A stretch of 64,000 nt of DNA from Trinickia symbiotica (lineage in GTDB: Bacteria; Pseudomonadota; Gammaproteobacteria; Burkholderiales; Burkholderiaceae): the NCBI RefSeq assembly GCF_002934455.1, contig NZ_PTIR01000012.1:62001-126000 (forward strand), in the 5' to 3' direction. The position numbers and the translations under genes were made by a program. Below, piece by piece: positions 20,549-30,396 of this stretch (within the stretch, counting starts at the first letter, position 1; each line of letters starts with the position of its first letter). The notes under the pieces are model-generated. The model did no database searches, was not told the DNA's origin, and worked only from the letters and a program-made list of their open reading frames with translations.

Positions 20549-22180
20549 TCAGTGCCTGACGATGTAGAGGTCCTGCGAGGCCCGCATGTCCACGTAGTTC
20601 GTGGGCAGGTAGCCCCCCACATACGATTTCACGAGACGGTCGGCAGAATATTGGAAGAGCGGAATCAACGGGTAGTCGCGCATCGCGAGCGCGTGCGCCT
20701 CCGTGAGCAGCTCGGTTCGGCGGCCATCGTCGAGTTGACGATTCGCCTCGTCGACAAGCGCATCAACGCGTCGATTGCAGTAGCGCTGATCGTTTTGCAC
20801 GCCGCCGCAGCGAAGCAGATCGAAAAACGACATGGCGTCGTTGTAATCGACGAACCAGCCGTCGCGCGATGCCTGCAGCGCCCCATCGTGACGTTCTTTC
20901 AGCAGTACCTTGAACTCTACGTTCTCGAGTCTGGCATTCACGCCAAGCTTCGTATGCCACTGTGACGTCACGAACAGCGCCACCTTCTTGTTCAGATCGT
21001 TGGTGTTATAGGTGAGCGTGAACGAAAACGGCTTCGCAGCCGAATATCCGGCTTCGCGCATCAACGCTTGGGCGCGCTCGACGCGCTTTTGCATCGTCCA
21101 ATCCGCCCAGTCCGGACGGAATTGCAGCGCACCTTTCGTGCCTTTCGCAATGAGCCCGTATAGCGGCAACTCGCCCGCTTGCAGCAGCTTCGACGTCAGA
21201 AGATCGCGGTCGATCACCATCGACAACGCTTCGCGCACGCGCTCATCCTTGAATGCCGGATCGTCGTTGTTCATGCTGTAGAAGTAGGTTGCGATTTGCA
21301 GGCCTCTGCGCAGTTCGGCGCCGAATTGACGAGCAATCAGCTCATGGATGCCGGAAGGAATGCGATACGTGTAGTCGACCTGACCCGCCTGATACATGCG
21401 CATCGCGGTCTGGTCATCGTCTACGGGCAGGTATGTCACCTTGGAAATCGCGACGTGGCGTGCATTCCAGTACTTGTCGTTCTTCACGGCAACGAGCCGG
21501 TCGTTCGGCCGCCAGTCGGCAAGCACATAAGCACCGTTGCCGACGAGCGAGCCTGGGCGCGTCCAAACGTCTCCGCCTTTCTCGACTGCCGCGCGCAAGA
21601 CGGGCGCCATCGTCGCCATGGCCGTCAACTCCGGGAAGAACGCCGCCGGTATTTCGGTTTTCACCTCGAGCATGTAACTATCGACGGCGCGCACGCCGAG
21701 ACTCGAGGGCGGCGCCTTCCCGGCGATGATTGCCTTGGCGTTCTTGACGAATTCGACGAGGATCGTGTACTTCGAGCCCGTCTTCGGATCGACGACGCGC
21801 CGCCACGCGTAGACGAAATCGTCGGCGGTCACGGGCTGGCCGTTGCTCCATCGCGCGTCGGTGCGCAACTTGAAGACCCAGGTATCGGGCGCCGTGCGCA
21901 TCCAGCTCTGCGCGACGCCGGGGGCGACGTGGCCGGCCGCGTCGATGCGCGTCAACCCTTCGAAAAGATCGAGGCCGATGGTATTCGCGCTCCACGATTC
22001 GATATGCGCGGGGTCGAGCGATTCGACTTCGGAAGGCACCTGCCGATTCAGTTCTTGAATGGGCGCGAGTTCGACGCCGGCGGGAATCTCGGCGGCGCAC
22101 GCAGCGCCGGGCACTCGTATCGACACCGATAGGAGCACGGCCAACGCGGCCGCGAACAAGGTAAAACGCGAAGCTTTCAT
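20549..22180 (-). CDS. oppA: oligopeptide-binding periplasmic protein OppA
   Basis: Periplasmic substrate-binding protein of the SBP_bac_5 family (543 aa) that delivers peptides to OppBCDF. The signal peptide (MKASRFTLFAAALAVLLSVS, cleaved near CAA|E) has no lipobox, so the protein is soluble. The family landmarks NRQVPSEVESLDPAHIES, WVFKLRTDARWSNGQPVTAD and DFVYAWRRVVDPKTGS are all present. The ATG at 22180 is preferred over an in-frame TTG six codons upstream. It is the first gene of oppABCDF; its promoter must lie in the gap to its right. Confidence 0.93.
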   Translation of the reverse strand: MKASRFTLFAAALAVLLSVSIRVPGAACAAEIPAGVELAPIQELNRQVPSEVESLDPAHIESWSANTIGLDLFEGLTRIDAAGHVAPGVAQSWMRTAPDTWVFKLRTDARWSNGQPVTADDFVYAWRRVVDPKTGSKYTILVEFVKNAKAIIAGKAPPSSLGVRAVDSYMLEVKTEIPAAFFPELTAMATMAPVLRAAVEKGGDVWTRPGSLVGNGAYVLADWRPNDRLVAVKNDKYWNARHVAISKVTYLPVDDDQTAMRMYQAGQVDYTYRIPSGIHELIARQFGAELRRGLQIATYFYSMNNDDPAFKDERVREALSMVIDRDLLTSKLLQAGELPLYGLIAKGTKGALQFRPDWADWTMQKRVERAQALMREAGYSAAKPFSFTLTYNTNDLNKKVALFVTSQWHTKLGVNARLENVEFKVLLKERHDGALQASRDGWFVDYNDAMSFFDLLRCGGVQNDQRYCNRRVDALVDEANRQLDDGRRTELLTEAHALAMRDYPLIPLFQYSADRLVKSYVGGYLPTNYVDMRASQDLYIVRH

Positions 22181-22686
22181 AAGCGATGAGCGGCGCAATG
22201 TAAAGGGAGCTTGTGTTTGCCGCGAAACCGTGACGGATCGGTCGCAACAGGCCGCATCAAAGCACGCGGGCTTTGCCGTGTGCAGCTATCAACAATGAGG
22301 GGGCGTCGTTCGTGCGTGTGGGAGTGCCTTGCAGCGCCCGGACCGAGGGCCATCGTACGTTGAACGTTTGCTGGCAGCGCCGACGGAGCCACGGCCAGCC
22401 GCCAAACAATGTCCACTGTCACGCATTTCAATTTCGGGATTTGCTATTTATTTGAATTGGGTCAGGCTTATTCTACTTATCATATTTACCTAAGACTTTA
22501 TCAGTCCCGATCAGACGTTTTAGAGCAGTATTTGCTCAATGTGCGTTCCGCAACATACGCGCGTTTTTGCGTAATCGATTCTGCCCCCTCGAGGCCGCGC
22601 CAATCCCGCGGCGAAAGCCAGGTTCCTCGAGATCGGACGAAGCAACCTGCAGCGGACCGTAGCGAACGCTACTTCCGGGGCGAGCC
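22181..22686. promoter_or_regulatory. intergenic region with divergent promoters (oppA and EPS glycosyltransferase)
   Basis: About 500 bp between two divergent transcription units. The middle (about 22425-22530) is strikingly AT-rich for this genome and probably carries the promoter of the rightward glycosyltransferase gene. I see no gene and no clear -24/-12 sigma-54 pair in it. Confidence 0.5.
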
Positions 22687-23805
22687 ATGGATTTTGCGAT
22701 CAACGGAAAATTCACCGCGCAGCGCATCACCGGGGTGCAGCGCGTCGCGTACGAACTGACGAGAGCGATGCAATTGCTCGATTTGCATTCGAACGATATC
22801 GAGATCGTCGTCCCCAGGAACGCCACGGAGCCGGGTGCATCGCTTCTATCCAAGCGCTGCTGTCCATGGTTCATGGGCAACGTATGGGAGCAGATCGCGC
22901 TCCCGTTGACGACAAGCGGTGAAACGCTGATCAGCCTTTGCAATACGAGCCCTCTGATCAAGCGTCGTCAGATCGTCATGGTGCATGACATGGCGATCTT
23001 CGATGTGCCGTACGCCTTTTCGAAAAAGTTCAGACTTTGGTACAAGCTTGTTTTTGCGACGATTCACCGAAATGCGAAGGTCATCCTGACCGTCTCGGAG
23101 TTTTCGAAGGAGCGCATTTGCCGGCATCTGAACGTCGATCCGTCACGCGTTTTCGTGATCAATCCCGGCATCGACCACATGGAGCGCGTGCATAGCGACC
23201 GAAGCGTTTTGGCGCGCCTCGAATTGGCGACGGCCCCCTACTGTCTGCTCGTAGGAAGTCTGGACCCGCGCAAGAATCTGCGGCGCGCGCTCGCCGCGGT
23301 CGAGCACCTCGGCCATTTGAGCGAGGTCAAGTTCGTCGTGGTCGGCGGCAAGAATTCGCGCGTATTCGGCGAGCAGACGCCAACGAGCACAGCGGAAAAT
23401 CGTCAGGTGGTATGGGCGGGCTTCGTGACCGATAGCGAGCTGAAGGCGCTTTACGAAAACGCGCGGTTGCTCGCGTTTCCTTCTCTATACGAAGGGTTTG
23501 GACTACCCCCGCTGGAAGCGATGTATTGCGGTTGCCCCGCGGTCGTCTCGCGCGAAGCGTCGTTGCCCGAGGCTTGCGGTGACGCTGCGCTCTATTGCGA
23601 TGCGACCTCCGTCGACGATATCGCTGACAAGATGGCGCAGATGTTGGGCGACGACAGTCTGCGCGCTCGCTATCGGCAACTGGGTCTGATGCAGGCGCGC
23701 AAGTATCGCTGGGAACGAGCTGCCCGCCAACTGATGAACGTGCTTGGCGGCAATCAACTCGGCGGTTCTGCGCACGGATGCGCAGAACCCGCTCGGCCTC
23801 GATGA
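22687..23805 (+). CDS. GT4 glycosyltransferase of EPS region 2
   Basis: A 372-residue GT-B glycosyltransferase of family 4, probably transferring a hexose to the lipid-linked EPS repeat at the cytoplasmic face. N-terminal Rossmann entry [20 protein letters not shown] (the RITGVQR pattern is frequent in mannosyltransferase-like GT4 proteins); donor-site region [22 protein letters not shown]7E in [15 protein letters not shown]. It is the first gene of the second EPS region and is followed by a gene on the opposite strand, so it may be monocistronic. Donor and acceptor are unknown. Confidence 0.88.
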   Translation: MDFAINGKFTAQRITGVQRVAYELTRAMQLLDLHSNDIEIVVPRNATEPGASLLSKRCCPWFMGNVWEQIALPLTTSGETLISLCNTSPLIKRRQIVMVHDMAIFDVPYAFSKKFRLWYKLVFATIHRNAKVILTVSEFSKERICRHLNVDPSRVFVINPGIDHMERVHSDRSVLARLELATAPYCLLVGSLDPRKNLRRALAAVEHLGHLSEVKFVVVGGKNSRVFGEQTPTSTAENRQVVWAGFVTDSELKALYENARLLAFPSLYEGFGLPPLEAMYCGCPAVVSREASLPEACGDAALYCDATSVDDIADKMAQMLGDDSLRARYRQLGLMQARKYRWERAARQLMNVLGGNQLGGSAHGCAEPARPR

Positions 23806-23834
23806 AGAGGCTGACGAAATACCGCCGTTAGCCC

Positions 23835-24833
23835 TTATGCCAGATGAGCGCGCGAGAACCCGGCGTAGGCCGCCGTCTCCTGCGGGTTCGCGAGCAGGCC
23901 GAACTGTGCGGAACCGAGAAGCTGATACTTCATGACGCTTTCGATGTTGTACTGCAGGCGATTGTTGTAGTACTCCGTCAGGAATTTCGTACAGTAGGCG
24001 GCCTTCTGCGCATCCGTGTCCTCCGGCTTGGCCGCCCACTCGGTAATCATGATCGGCTTGCCGTACGCCTTGCTGATGTAGTCGATGACGTTCATCTTCG
24101 TCTGGTACCCATCGAGCGTCATGTTGAACAGATCACCGTAGACGGAATAGTTGTGCCACGTGGTGATGTCCCAGCGCACGGTAGGATGTCCAGTGCTACC
24201 GTCCGGGGCCATACCGTGCCACAGCATGTCCGACGCTGCGATCTGCGCAATCGTGAAGTTGATGCCGCACCGATAAGCTGAATTGACGGACTTGATCCCA
24301 TCGATGAGCCCGCGCATCGTCCCACGCATACGGTTCCAGTTGTTATCGGCGATGTAGTCGCTCACCTTGTTTCCTGGCGCGCCCGGCGTCCGGAACACCA
24401 GTGTGCTGGCGGTCATCTCGTTGCCACATTCGAAGTCCGTCACGCCCGCCGGTCCGAGCATCTGCGCGATAGTCTGCGCGTTGGTGAACGCGATGTTGTA
24501 AGCCGAGTTCTCGTCCGTCCCCAGGAAACTCGTGGTGATACAGCACAAAATCTTGATGCTCGGATCGATGGCCGCGATTTCGGTGGCGAATCGCCGCACA
24601 CTCGCGATATGCGTCGGGTTGAAGCCACCGGTATCGAGGCGCAGCGTCTTGGCGCCAATCGAATGAAGCTGATTGACGAGTGTCGCACTGTCCGGTGGGT
24701 AATCGTAGTGTCCGCATATCCCGTAAAAGTGGGGCATGCTGGTCACGGCTGCTTTCGCCACGTCAAGACCCGCTACGCTAGCGATGCCAGCCGCAGCCAG
24801 CGTATTCAGAAATTGCCTTCGATTAATCGTCAA
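23835..24833 (-). CDS. exported glycoside-hydrolase-like protein (Tat signal)
   Basis: A 332-residue exported protein with a twin-arginine signal: MTINRRQFLNTLAAAGIASV, cleaved near VAKA|AV. The mature part looks like a (beta/alpha)8 clan GH-A hydrolase: the acid/base pair Asn138-Glu139 in ECGNEM, the nucleophile candidate Glu265 in IMITEWA, and TTWHNY between them, all in the expected order and spacing. Family number is uncertain (GH39/GH5-like). The start is a TTG at 24833 with GAGGT upstream. It sits among EPS genes, which suggests an enzyme that trims or cuts the exported polysaccharide. It reads leftward against both neighbours. Confidence 0.75.
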   Translation of the reverse strand: MTINRRQFLNTLAAAGIASVAGLDVAKAAVTSMPHFYGICGHYDYPPDSATLVNQLHSIGAKTLRLDTGGFNPTHIASVRRFATEIAAIDPSIKILCCITTSFLGTDENSAYNIAFTNAQTIAQMLGPAGVTDFECGNEMTASTLVFRTPGAPGNKVSDYIADNNWNRMRGTMRGLIDGIKSVNSAYRCGINFTIAQIAASDMLWHGMAPDGSTGHPTVRWDITTWHNYSVYGDLFNMTLDGYQTKMNVIDYISKAYGKPIMITEWAAKPEDTDAQKAAYCTKFLTEYYNNRLQYNIESVMKYQLLGSAQFGLLANPQETAAYAGFSRAHLA

Positions 24834-25807
24834 TTTGACCTCATTCTTGATGAGATGAGTCTTCCACGCTCAGCACCTGGCCGATCGGACAGAGTGCGGA
24901 GTTGGACGGAGTCACCAGGATTGATGCTGGGCGTTGCACACAATTGGCGCGCGAAATCGCGAAGCGCCCACCGAAGTGCCAATATCGCTGCTATGGCATT
25001 CAGTCAGAGGCCGCCGGTGCGGATGCGGCTTCAGCTGATATCTGTCACGTCGAATCTGAGCTGGCTTCAGACACGAGAGCCTTGTCACCGCGGCAAGCGG
25101 TTAACGTACAGATATGAAATGCTGCTATCGGATCATTAAGGAATCCGCAATGAATCATGACGAGTTTATCCATCGCCGAAAAAACGCGGCGATTTTTCGA
25201 TGAATTAATAGGTATTCGAACGGACGGCTGCGCGGTCGAAATCGATCAACACTTCATGGATACACATCGATCGCGGCGGCCTTGAACTGCGGTCATGCCA
25301 CAACTCGCGGAGAGCCAACGCCGTACTGCTTTCGGGGCAGCCGCGCGAGTCAGGGCAAGTATAACTTATGTCATTTGATAATGCATCACCGAATTTTGCG
25401 TCAGGATTTTCCTACGCGGTTGTCCGGCGCAAGCCGATTCGGAAAATCCGTCGCAACTTCGCCGAATCGTCGTATTAAATCGGCAGGGATTTCTCCGATT
25501 ATTATATGATTAAATATAATACCATTGCGACCCCAAAGCGTTCGTTATTCTTGTATTGCAGTGCGCCACGACCACCTTGCGTCGCCGACACTGGCCGCAG
25601 GTTTAAATTAATGCCAGACTGGGAGTTCGCATGGGGCGCGATCGAAGCCGGTGCGGGAGATCAGACGGCCTCCGTTGTCAATGGCCCGCATGGTCATGAC
25701 TCAGGAAACGGCCAAGATCGCGGCCGACGCGAGGAAACGCCCGCCCTGGCAACAGCGAACGACGCCCGCGGACGGCGGCCGCCAGTTCTTTCCACGCCTC
25801 CTCGACG
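24834..25807. other. long intergenic region, AT-rich, no supported gene
   Basis: Nearly 1 kb between a leftward hydrolase and a rightward phosphatase gene. Several stretches (25140-25220, 25370-25560) are far AT-richer than the genome around them. Short frames, such as 25506-25811, have no protein character or ribosome site. Probably holds the promoters for both flanking genes; part of it may be the remains of deleted or acquired DNA. Confidence 0.5.
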
Positions 25808-26503
25808 ATGAACACATTCGATGCCGCCGTAGAGAACTTCATTACGCACGCCGCCGTGAGTTGGCCGTTTTTTAATCACGCAATGCGCGCCATCGCCAGC
25901 TTCAACTTGTTCAAGGGCGTAGTACCGACAGGCTTGTTGTGGGCGATTTGGTTCGGGGCACGTCGTGATGCCGGATGGGCGCGCGAGATGGTGATCGTCA
26001 CGCTTGCGAGCAGCTTGTTGACAATGATCGTAGGAAGGACACTCGGGCTCTTCTTGCCATTTCGTGTGCGTCCGATCTACAACCCGGATCTGCACCTCGT
26101 ATTCCCCCTCTCCGAAGCGCCGGAACTCGTTCGAAGAACATGGAGTTCGTTCCCGAGCGACCACGCCATGCTGTGGGCCTCGGTTGCGACGGGAATATTC
26201 CTTATCTGGCGCTGGGTGGGTGTTTTTGCCTTCCTTCAGCTGGCCATTTTCATCTGTCTTCCGCGCGTCTATCTCGGATTACATTATGCGACTGACATTA
26301 TCGGCGGTGCCGCGATCGGCATTGTTGTCACGTTGATCCTTTCTCGCGATTCAGTGAAAAAGCACTTTGCACCGATGGTCCTGCGGCTATTCGATGCCCA
26401 TCCCGCTATTTGTTACCTGCTTGCATTCGTGTTTTGCTTCGAACTCGCGACAATGTTCGAGGAGCCTGTGCTGATCGTGCAGTCGGTCATCAAGGCATTA
26501 TGA
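25808..26503 (+). CDS. PAP2-type membrane phosphatase
   Basis: A 231-residue membrane protein of the PAP2 (phosphatidic acid phosphatase 2) superfamily with about six helices. The second and third catalytic motifs are intact: FPSDHA (Ser117, His119) and RVYLGLHYATD (Arg153, His159, Asp163). The first motif is only partial: LPFRVRP has the RP but not the usual Lys seven residues upstream. Members dephosphorylate undecaprenyl pyrophosphate, recycling the lipid carrier used for EPS, which fits this position. It overlaps, as ATGA, a possible start of the next glycosyltransferase gene. Ribosome site weak. Confidence 0.82.
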   Translation: MNTFDAAVENFITHAAVSWPFFNHAMRAIASFNLFKGVVPTGLLWAIWFGARRDAGWAREMVIVTLASSLLTMIVGRTLGLFLPFRVRPIYNPDLHLVFPLSEAPELVRRTWSSFPSDHAMLWASVATGIFLIWRWVGVFAFLQLAIFICLPRVYLGLHYATDIIGGAAIGIVVTLILSRDSVKKHFAPMVLRLFDAHPAICYLLAFVFCFELATMFEEPVLIVQSVIKAL

Positions 26504-26592
26504 GACTCCGTGCGCTGTCCAACGTAGCCGCTTGCGCGCCGCCGGCTATCGTTGCCCCGAACGCACGGCCATTTACAGGACAAGAGGCAGAT

Positions 26593-27795
26593 ATGCAGCG
26601 CTACAGGGTCTTGGTGATCAATGATTTCGTGCAAAAAGGAGGTGCGGACGTCGTCTATCGACAGTCCGCCGAGCTTCTAAGCGCAATGCCTGGCGTCGAA
26701 GTGCAATGCTTCGACGAAAGCCGGTTCCACGGAAGCTCATCGCTGCTCGCCAAGTCGTGGAACCTGGCGGCAGCACGCGCGCTCGAGCAAGCGTTGATCA
26801 GGTATCGCCCGCATAGGATCCTCGTCCACAACTACCACAACGCGTTGTCAGCGTCGGTCCTCGGCGTGATCGCTCGTTACAAACGCAAGCTTGGCTACAC
26901 AGCGTATCTGACATGTCACGACTATCATCTGGTCTATTACAACCCTACGCTTCATTACCGCGTAAGCGGCCATATAGAGCAGGTGACGCTCGATGAGTTA
27001 GGAACGTGGCGTATGCTCAGGCTGCGCGCCAGCGCGAAGGGAGTAGTCCATGACATCTTCACAAAGGCGTACTGGCATGCGATACGGATCCTGTACAAGC
27101 CCGAGCGTATCTTCGATCGGATACTTTGCCCGTCCGATTTCATGCAGCAGGCTCTGCATCGCAGAGGCATCGACAACACCGTCGTCCTCTACAACCCATC
27201 GGCACTCTCAGTGGCGAGCAAGCCGGTGAGTGTGTGCAATCGAGAACGCTTCAATCTTGCATTCGTTGGACGCATCGCGTATGAGAAGGGCCTCGAGCAG
27301 TTCATCGAGCTCGCCCACTCGATCGATTTCGCGCGAATCGAATGCCTTGGTGTCTTTGGCGACGGGCCCGATCGAGTGGCGATCGAGCAACGCTACGCAT
27401 CGCTCGTCGAAAAGGGCAAACTGATTTTCTTTGGCAGGCTGCCGCACGACCGACTATTCTCCGCACTACGTGGCTTCGCCGACGCAATCGTGCTTCCGTC
27501 GGTCGGCACCGAAATCGCGCCGCTCGTTATCGTCGAGGCCGCGATGCTGGGATTGCCCACATTGATCCGAGAGGGAAACTATCGATTCACATTCGGCGAT
27601 ACAGTCGGCAGCAAAATTGCGTACCACGATGATGCGCAAAGCCTTCGCGCAGCGCTCGACGAACTCGCTGCACACCTCGCGAGGGCTGACAGAACGTACC
27701 ACGTAAGTGACTTTCTGCCTCATCGATATGCGGAGCGCCTTGTGCGAGTCATGCAGATCGACGTTCCGCCGATACGCGGTGACGGTCAACCATAG
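26593..27795 (+). CDS. GT4 glycosyltransferase of EPS region 2
   Basis: A 400-residue GT-B family 4 glycosyltransferase: N-terminal RYRVLVINDFVQKGGADVVY (glycine loop), central LAFVGRIAYEKGLEQFIELA, and the EX7E motif as EIAPLVIVEAAMLG. The start at 26593 gives the normal family N-terminus and follows AAGAGG. A second candidate at 26500 overlaps the phosphatase stop as ATGA and would add 31 residues of non-family sequence, so I prefer 26593, though coupling through the upstream ATG is possible. Donor unknown. Confidence 0.87.
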   Translation: MQRYRVLVINDFVQKGGADVVYRQSAELLSAMPGVEVQCFDESRFHGSSSLLAKSWNLAAARALEQALIRYRPHRILVHNYHNALSASVLGVIARYKRKLGYTAYLTCHDYHLVYYNPTLHYRVSGHIEQVTLDELGTWRMLRLRASAKGVVHDIFTKAYWHAIRILYKPERIFDRILCPSDFMQQALHRRGIDNTVVLYNPSALSVASKPVSVCNRERFNLAFVGRIAYEKGLEQFIELAHSIDFARIECLGVFGDGPDRVAIEQRYASLVEKGKLIFFGRLPHDRLFSALRGFADAIVLPSVGTEIAPLVIVEAAMLGLPTLIREGNYRFTFGDTVGSKIAYHDDAQSLRAALDELAAHLARADRTYHVSDFLPHRYAERLVRVMQIDVPPIRGDGQP

Positions 27796-27966
27796 CCGGC
27801 CGTTTCGATACCACGCAAGGTCGTAGTCTCATCCGCATTCGACCTTCCGTCTGATCGAATGACCAATTGGGAATCACCGCGTCAAATGCGTTTCTTTTAT
27901 TGATCGATTGACTTCTCGTCGATCGGACGGCCATAAAGAAGGTTAAGAACCGAGGACCGACTCACT

Positions 27967-29232
27967 ATGGCGCACCGAATGTTGCGGAACATGGTTGCAC
28001 TCTCGGTCTTGCAAGCCGCGAACATGGCGCTGCCGCTCGCCACGTTACCGTATCTGTTCCGCGTCCTGGGCCCGAGCCACTTCGGCGCCTATGTCTTCGC
28101 TCAGGCAGTCATTGCCTATCTGGTTCTGTTGGCCGACTACGGCTTCAATTGGTCCGCCACGGGCGAGATCGCGAAGGTGCAGAGCGATCATGGCGCTGTC
28201 ACGAGAATCTTTTGGCGGACGCAAGCGGCGAAGGCGCTCGTTGCGTGCGCCGGTCTGGTGCTTCTTGTGGTCGGCGTGCTGATGGTGCCGAAACTGATCG
28301 AGCTGCGGGCAATCATGTTTGCAACGTTCCCCTTCGTCATCGGCACCGTTTTATTTCCGCAATGGCTGTTTCAGGGCTTGGAGCGGATGTTCTTCATCAC
28401 GGTATCGACACTCAGTGCACGCGTGCTCGTGATACCCCTTACCTACCTTCTGGTGCACTCACCCGGTGACACGTGGCTCGCGGCGCTCATCAATTCGATG
28501 AGCACCGTCGTCGCGGGCATCGTCGCCCATACACTGATTGTGCGCGCAAGGATGATTTCGCTCTGGACGCCGAGCGCCAACGATGTCATGGAAGCGTTCC
28601 GGGAAGGCTGGCACGTATTCATTTCCACGGCGGCGGTGAGCCTCTACACAACGACCAATAGCGTATTGCTAGGGTTTCTCGCCGGCAATGTCACGCTAGG
28701 CTACTTCGGTGCCGCCGACAAGATTCGGAACGCGGCGCAGGCGCTGATAGGGCCGCTCAGCAACGCCCTTTATCCACGCGTCAATGCACTGTTCGCCGAG
28801 GACGCTGCCAAGGCCTATGCGCTCGTGCGCAAAGCGCTTTACGCGATGAGCGCGATCATGCTGGCAATTTCGGCGATGCTCTGGGCGGGTGCGCCATGGA
28901 TCGTTCGCATAGCGATGGGACCTCAATACGCACCCGCCGTCGACGTATTGCGTTGGATGGCCTTCGTGCCCCTGCTCGTGAGCCTGAACAATGTGCTCGG
29001 GCTCCAAATGATGCTGCCGCTTGGCATGAAGAAGAAATTCAGCGAGATACTGCTCGGATCCGGTGTCTTCAACGTCGCGCTGCTGGTGCCCCTTGCGATT
29101 CGCCTGGGAGCGCAGGGCGCGGCGATGTCCGTGCTCGCAACGGAAGTCCTCGTCACGGGCTGCATGGCGCTTTACCTCATTCGGAAACGAGTCCCGGTCT
29201 TTTTGACAAGGGCATCGCCACCTGAATGCTAA
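27967..29232 (+). CDS. Wzx-type polysaccharide flippase of EPS region 2
   Basis: A 421-residue polytopic protein of the RfbX/Wzx family: N-terminal NMVALSVLQAANMALPLATL and PYLFRVLGPSHFGAYVFAQA, the family hallmark, and a C-terminal GMKKKFSEILL segment. About 12 helices. It would flip the undecaprenyl-linked repeat of the second polysaccharide. It is clearly divergent from the flippase at 5380, which argues for two different products. A glycosyltransferase follows 30 bp later. Confidence 0.9.
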   Translation: MAHRMLRNMVALSVLQAANMALPLATLPYLFRVLGPSHFGAYVFAQAVIAYLVLLADYGFNWSATGEIAKVQSDHGAVTRIFWRTQAAKALVACAGLVLLVVGVLMVPKLIELRAIMFATFPFVIGTVLFPQWLFQGLERMFFITVSTLSARVLVIPLTYLLVHSPGDTWLAALINSMSTVVAGIVAHTLIVRARMISLWTPSANDVMEAFREGWHVFISTAAVSLYTTTNSVLLGFLAGNVTLGYFGAADKIRNAAQALIGPLSNALYPRVNALFAEDAAKAYALVRKALYAMSAIMLAISAMLWAGAPWIVRIAMGPQYAPAVDVLRWMAFVPLLVSLNNVLGLQMMLPLGMKKKFSEILLGSGVFNVALLVPLAIRLGAQGAAMSVLATEVLVTGCMALYLIRKRVPVFLTRASPPEC

Positions 29233-29262
29233 GCGCACCAGATCGCCAAAAGGAGTTGACGC

Positions 29263-30396
29263 ATGAGCACATCGCATCCCGCCCCCATGGCACGGCGTAC
29301 GGCTATCGTGATACTCGCGTGCCGCGACTACGCGGCACTGGAGCTGGCGCTCGCGAGCCAAATGGCTTACCGGCCACCCGGTGTGCCGTTCTTCGTGCTG
29401 CAGAATTGCCGTGGGGGGTACGATGCCGAACGGACGCTCGGCGTAGCTCGGCGATATGAGAGGCTTTTTCCCGGCGTCGTCAAGGTCGTCGACGACATCG
29501 TGCCCGGCGACCCCTACCGCTCGATCAAAAAGTTGCTTTCCAAGCCGGAGTTCGCGGAGATCGACCTGGTGTGCAAGATCGACGACGATGCGTTCCCGAT
29601 TACGCACCAATGGCTCGACCATATGCTCGAGGCCTATGGGGACGCCGAGCAAGAAAGCGGCGGCAAGCTCGCGTATGTCACGCCGCTCATCAACAACAAC
29701 GGCTGGGGTTTCCCTCAGGTGATGAAGGTGATGAACCTGGAGCAGGAGTACTTTGCTACGCAGGCGCATCCGCATTTCGTCGGGACGGGGAAGAGCGGGC
29801 GCTTTCCGCTGCGTATCATTCCCGCGGAGCAGATCGAGACGGGCACGAACGGGACGATATGGGGCTACCCCCACATCGCACGCTGGCTGCACGAGCGCAC
29901 CACCCTTCAGCCCGATGCATTCATCGCTGCCACGCAAGCACTCGCGCCATGCGATGTGCCGGCACAATCGCGCTATTCGATTGGCTGCATCTTGTTTCGG
30001 AAGCCACTGTGGGATGCGATCGATGACGGGGGACACGACGACGAGCATATGATGCACATGTATTGCGAGCGCAACGATCTCCGGATCGTCTGTGTGCGTC
30101 GCGTACCATTCGTCCACCTCGCGTTCTTTACTCAGCGGGAGGAGAACCGCGACATCGTGGATGCCGCTCACGCGCTTTATGGCCAGCGGCTTGGGCATCC
30201 GTTCCCGCTGACGCTCTATGCGGACCGCGAGCGGGAAAACGAAGCGCGATTGCGTTGGCTCGAACAGCGATTGACCGAGCCGTCCGTGACCAAGCGGAAG
30301 TGGCTGCAAAGAATCGCGCCGAAACGGGTCCAACGCGCCGTGCGGCGGCGCCTCGTTTGGCTTTGGCAGATGGGCAACGGGCGAAGCGCTCCATGA
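29263..30396 (+). CDS. GT-A type glycosyltransferase-like protein
   Basis: A 377-residue protein that looks like a GT-A fold glycosyltransferase: TAIVILACRDYAALELALAS at the N-terminus and a metal-binding DXD-type motif in VCKIDDDAFPITH (about residues 103-115). The C-terminal region (TIWGYPHIARWL, CILFRKPLWDAID, DDEHMMHMYCERNDL) resembles acceptor domains of GT2-like enzymes but I cannot place it in a family. The ATG follows AAGGAG by seven bases. It is likely co-transcribed with the flippase. Confidence 0.7.
   Translation: MSTSHPAPMARRTAIVILACRDYAALELALASQMAYRPPGVPFFVLQNCRGGYDAERTLGVARRYERLFPGVVKVVDDIVPGDPYRSIKKLLSKPEFAEIDLVCKIDDDAFPITHQWLDHMLEAYGDAEQESGGKLAYVTPLINNNGWGFPQVMKVMNLEQEYFATQAHPHFVGTGKSGRFPLRIIPAEQIETGTNGTIWGYPHIARWLHERTTLQPDAFIAATQALAPCDVPAQSRYSIGCILFRKPLWDAIDDGGHDDEHMMHMYCERNDLRIVCVRRVPFVHLAFFTQREENRDIVDAAHALYGQRLGHPFPLTLYADRERENEARLRWLEQRLTEPSVTKRKWLQRIAPKRVQRAVRRRLVWLWQMGNGRSAP

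Noticed and set aside
25506-25811. 101-codon rightward frame before the PAP2 gene
   Set aside because: Low-complexity C-terminus, crosses AT-rich non-coding DNA, no domain, poor start.
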